Assembly: GCF_001577365.1 (NCBI RefSeq)
Contig: NZ_CP014513.1
Span: forward strand, 4,092,001-4,156,000
DNA: 64,000 nt
Reading direction: 5' to 3'
Source of the DNA: Frondihabitans sp. PAMC 28766
GTDB taxonomy: Bacteria; Actinomycetota; Actinomycetes; Actinomycetales; Microbacteriaceae
The notes under the pieces were generated by a model that did not search any database, was not told the origin of the DNA, and saw only the letters and a list, made by a program, of their open reading frames with translations. The stretch's first letter is position 1. Each line of letters opens with the position of its first letter. Below, in pieces: positions 61,774 to 64,000 of the stretch. The position numbers and the translations under genes were made by a program.

Positions 61774-63342
61774 ATGGAACCCGTGGCTTATTGGCGTGCT
61801 CTCAGAAAGAGCTGGATCCTCATCGTCGTGCTGATGATCGTCGGCTTGGCCGTGTCGTTCGGCGTCGGTAAGGCTCTTCCCGACTCCTACAAGGCGACGA
61901 CCAGCGTCTTCGTGACGGCAGCGCAGGGGTCGAACACCACCGAGCTTCAGCAGGGCGCCATCTTCACGCAGGGCCAGGTGCAGTCGTACGCGCAACTCGC
62001 CACGACGCCCGCTGTGCTCCGCCCCGTGATCAACGATCTCGGCCTGAAGACGACCACGACGGATCTGGCCAAGAAGGTCACCTCCACCAACCCCCTCAAC
62101 ACCGTGATCGTGCAGATCAGCGTCTCCGATTCGAGTGCATCGCAGGCGGCGCGGATCGCGAACGGCATCAGCGCCTCGCTCCGCACGGTCGTCTCCGACA
62201 TCGCGCCGTCGAGCAAAGGCGGCGCCTCGGCCGTGCGGGTGTCGATCGTCACGCCGGCACAGGCCCCGACATCGCCGTCGTCGCCCGACCGGCACCTCCT
62301 CGACGTCGCCGGGCTTCTGATCGGCCTGGTGATCGCCGTGATCATCGCCCTCGCCCGGGCGGCATCCGACAAGCGCATCCGCTCCGAGCAGGACATCGAA
62401 GCCCTCACCGACGCCCCCGTGATCGGTCGCGTCCAGCGCCCCGGGCGCCGCGATGCCATCATCCTGCGCGACGCTCCGACCGACCCGTCGGCCGAGGACT
62501 ACCGCAGGATCCGGGCCACGCTCCAGTTCGCCGGCCTCACCGGGGCCGTCACGTCGCTGACGGTGACCTCGCCCTCCGACCACGAAGAGCGCGCCGCCTT
62601 CGCCATCAACCTGGCCCTGTCGTCGGCCGAGCGGTCGCAGCGCGTGCTGCTCATCGACGCCGACCTCCGCGGCGTCGGCACCGCCGCCGCGACAGGCGTC
62701 TCGAGCACACACGGCCTCGTCGATGTGCTGGGCGGCTCCGTGTCGCTGGCCGACGCCGTCGTGCAGTGGAACGGTGTGGACGTGCTGCCAACCGGCGCGG
62801 TGCCGTCCAACCCGACCGTCGTGCTGGGTTCGCCGAGCCTCGCCGGTCTGCTCGCCGAGGCCCGCGACCAGTACGATTTCGTGATCGTCGACACCCCGCC
62901 GCTCCTCCCCTACGCCGACGCGCTCGCGGTCGTCCGCGAGACCGACGGCGCCCTGGTGCTCGCCTCCGACATGCACACGACGCGGCCCGAGCTGCTGCGC
63001 ACCCTGACCTCGCTCGACGGCGTGAAGGCCACCACCATCGGCGTCGTGCTCGTCGATTCTCACGCGCTGGTTCGCTCGGCACGAGCGACTGCGCCGACCA
63101 GCTCCCGCGCGGCGGCGGCGCCCGCCTCAGCGGCTCCCGCCTCAGCCTCCACCGCGGGGGCGTCGGCAACGTCGTCGAGCAGTCAGACCGCGACGTCGAC
63201 GGACGACGTCGAGGCGGACGACCGCGCCGCCGCCGAGCACGCCCGCGTCGGCGCGTCGGCCCGCTCGCCGCGAACAACGCCGCAGACGAGCCCGCGTAAG
63301 CCCTCCTCCGCCCGCGGCGGTTCCCGCCCCGCCGAGGACTGA
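61774..63342 (+). CDS. Wzz / BY-kinase-like exopolysaccharide protein without P-loop
   Basis: 522 aa from ATG 61774 (TTG at 61765 possible). Wzz layout: helix 1 SWILIVVLMIVGLAVSFGVG, extracytoplasmic domain, helix 2 near LLDVAGLLIGLVIAVIIALA (about 175-195), then a CpsD-like domain with Walker A' VLLIDADLRG and Walker B FVIVDTPPLL. The Walker A site is replaced by TSPSDHEERAAFAINLA, lacking Gly-Lys-Ser/Thr. The Tyr cluster is also absent; the tail is Ser/Ala/Thr-rich. It may regulate chain length without kinase activity. Confidence 0.85.
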   Translation: MEPVAYWRALRKSWILIVVLMIVGLAVSFGVGKALPDSYKATTSVFVTAAQGSNTTELQQGAIFTQGQVQSYAQLATTPAVLRPVINDLGLKTTTTDLAKKVTSTNPLNTVIVQISVSDSSASQAARIANGISASLRTVVSDIAPSSKGGASAVRVSIVTPAQAPTSPSSPDRHLLDVAGLLIGLVIAVIIALARAASDKRIRSEQDIEALTDAPVIGRVQRPGRRDAIILRDAPTDPSAEDYRRIRATLQFAGLTGAVTSLTVTSPSDHEERAAFAINLALSSAERSQRVLLIDADLRGVGTAAATGVSSTHGLVDVLGGSVSLADAVVQWNGVDVLPTGAVPSNPTVVLGSPSLAGLLAEARDQYDFVIVDTPPLLPYADALAVVRETDGALVLASDMHTTRPELLRTLTSLDGVKATTIGVVLVDSHALVRSARATAPTSSRAAAAPASAAPASASTAGASATSSSSQTATSTDDVEADDRAAAEHARVGASARSPRTTPQTSPRKPSSARGGSRPAED

Positions 63343-63385
63343 TCCGGCCACTGCCGACGGCCGGTCGCCGACTCGGCGATCGACT

Positions 63386-64000
63386 TCAGCGGCGGTATTC
63401 GTTGAAGCGGTGGCCCCAGGCGCCCGAGACCATGCCGGCTCCGCGCGCGAGCGTGCGCGACCCGCGCGCATTCTGCTCCGTCGATCGCGTCACCGCGCCC
63501 ACCGCGAGGCGCCCCGCTCCACCGGCCACCCGGACGGCGCCGGTCGCCGTCATCCGCAGCCGCGTCGAGAGGCGTCGCGGTCGGTCGGCGAGCATCACCG
63601 ACGTGACGCTCCAGCCGTTGCCGCTCGAGAAGGCGCGCTGAAGCACCCACTGCCGTGTGACGCGAGCGGCCGGGACGACGTCGGTCACGGTCGCCTCCGC
63701 GCACCACAGCATGAGCCCGCCGTGGCCGACCAGCTGACGCGTGAAGAGGGTGTCCTCGCCGCCGGAGATGCCGAGCGAGAGGTCGAACTCGAGGCCGAGT
63801 CTCCGCACCACGCGAAGGTCGAGCAGCAGGTTGTTCGTCGCCGCCACGTCGAGCACGGTGCCGGTCTCGAGTCGCCGCCGCTGGAAGAAACGACCGGCCG
63901 TGATCCAGGCGTCGGGCTCGACGTCGTAGCGCGAGACGACGGGGCCCACCACGGCGGCGGCAGAGCGCGCGAGCAGCAGGCCGACGAGCGATGCGAGCCA
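63386..64000 (-). CDS. Family 2 glycosyltransferase (5' end outside window)
   Basis: 204 residues visible; the frame is open to base 64000. ATNNLLLDLRVVRRLGLEFD and GISGGEDTLFTRQLVGHGG (with the ED catalytic-base pair) are GT2 features, followed by WVLQRAFSSGNGWS. No membrane helix is clear in the visible C-terminal region. Convergent with the Wzz-like gene, so it likely belongs to an exopolysaccharide cluster continuing to the right. Confidence 0.8.
   Translation of the reverse strand, partial: WLASLVGLLLARSAAAVVGPVVSRYDVEPDAWITAGRFFQRRRLETGTVLDVAATNNLLLDLRVVRRLGLEFDLSLGISGGEDTLFTRQLVGHGGLMLWCAEATVTDVVPAARVTRQWVLQRAFSSGNGWSVTSVMLADRPRRLSTRLRMTATGAVRVAGGAGRLAVGAVTRSTEQNARGSRTLARGAGMVSGAWGHRFNEYRR

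Overview
The window is high-GC, densely coded DNA with short intergenic gaps, frequent GTG starts and ATGA stop/start overlaps. Gene content (LacI-controlled GH92 and arabinose genes, Pls/PosA-type peptide synthetase, PadR with a Gly-rich head, DUF559-type protein) fits an actinobacterium, most likely Microbacteriaceae; this assignment rests on style and content, not on a marker gene. No rRNA, tRNA, transposase, integrase, phage or CRISPR was recognised.

Layout. (1) 1-7725: an unassigned catabolic locus. A dihydropyrimidinase-type amidohydrolase, MmgE/PrpD, a cyclase-family hydrolase and a class III CoA-transferase read leftward, divergent from an MFS anion transporter and a fumarate-reductase-like flavoprotein, with a promoter and palindrome between. 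(2) 7754-12185: secreted GH92 mannosidase behind two LacI-type operators, then a small membrane protein and a His-rich anchored protein. (3) 12292-33187: housekeeping and accessory genes: hydrolases, PadR, transporters, NnrE, SDRs, M18 aminopeptidase, acyl-CoA synthetase, ABC exporter, glutathione peroxidase, MarR/quinone reductase pair, CorA. (4) 33282-40871: phosphopantetheinyl transferase, PiT phosphate transporter with a small partner, a Pls/PosA-type single-module NRPS and an M1 aminopeptidase. (5) 41067-52168: GNAT, DHA2 efflux/TetR pair, orphan ABC permease, SDR, EEP nuclease/phosphatase-like protein, two overlapping GntR regulators, a PLP sulfhydrylase-type enzyme, a GT87-like mannosyltransferase and a DUF559-like protein. 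(6) 52308-57704: araB-araD-araA with a LacI operator, a LacI fragment and an intact LacI gene. (7) 57705-64000: a repeat-filled non-coding stretch, PfkB kinase plus ADP-ribosylglycohydrolase, an N5-glutamine methyltransferase homologue, a small EthD-like protein and the start of an exopolysaccharide region (Wzz/BY-kinase-like protein, GT2).

Two things shape how this should be read. First, at least six otherwise normal genes carry single-base deletions, nearly all in short homopolymer runs, which looks more like consensus error than decay; coordinates given for those genes span the repaired frame. Second, the window has many structured non-coding elements: three 90-bp elements with matching inverted ends at 57768-58197, long perfect inverted repeats at gene ends, a nested palindrome at 28687-28787, a 65-bp direct repeat flanking one hydrolase gene, and a repeated TCGCGATTTCGCGA core.

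Pathways that can be assembled: L-arabinose is isomerised (AraA), phosphorylated (AraB) and epimerised (AraD) to xylulose 5-phosphate under LacI control. ADP-ribosyl or ribosyl compounds may be split by the ARH-type hydrolase and the sugar phosphorylated by PfkB. The peptide synthetase needs the phosphopantetheinyl transferase for its carrier domain and may be paired with the M1 peptidase. The first cluster suggests import, ring opening, CoA activation and oxidation of an unidentified cyclic amide or dicarboxylate.
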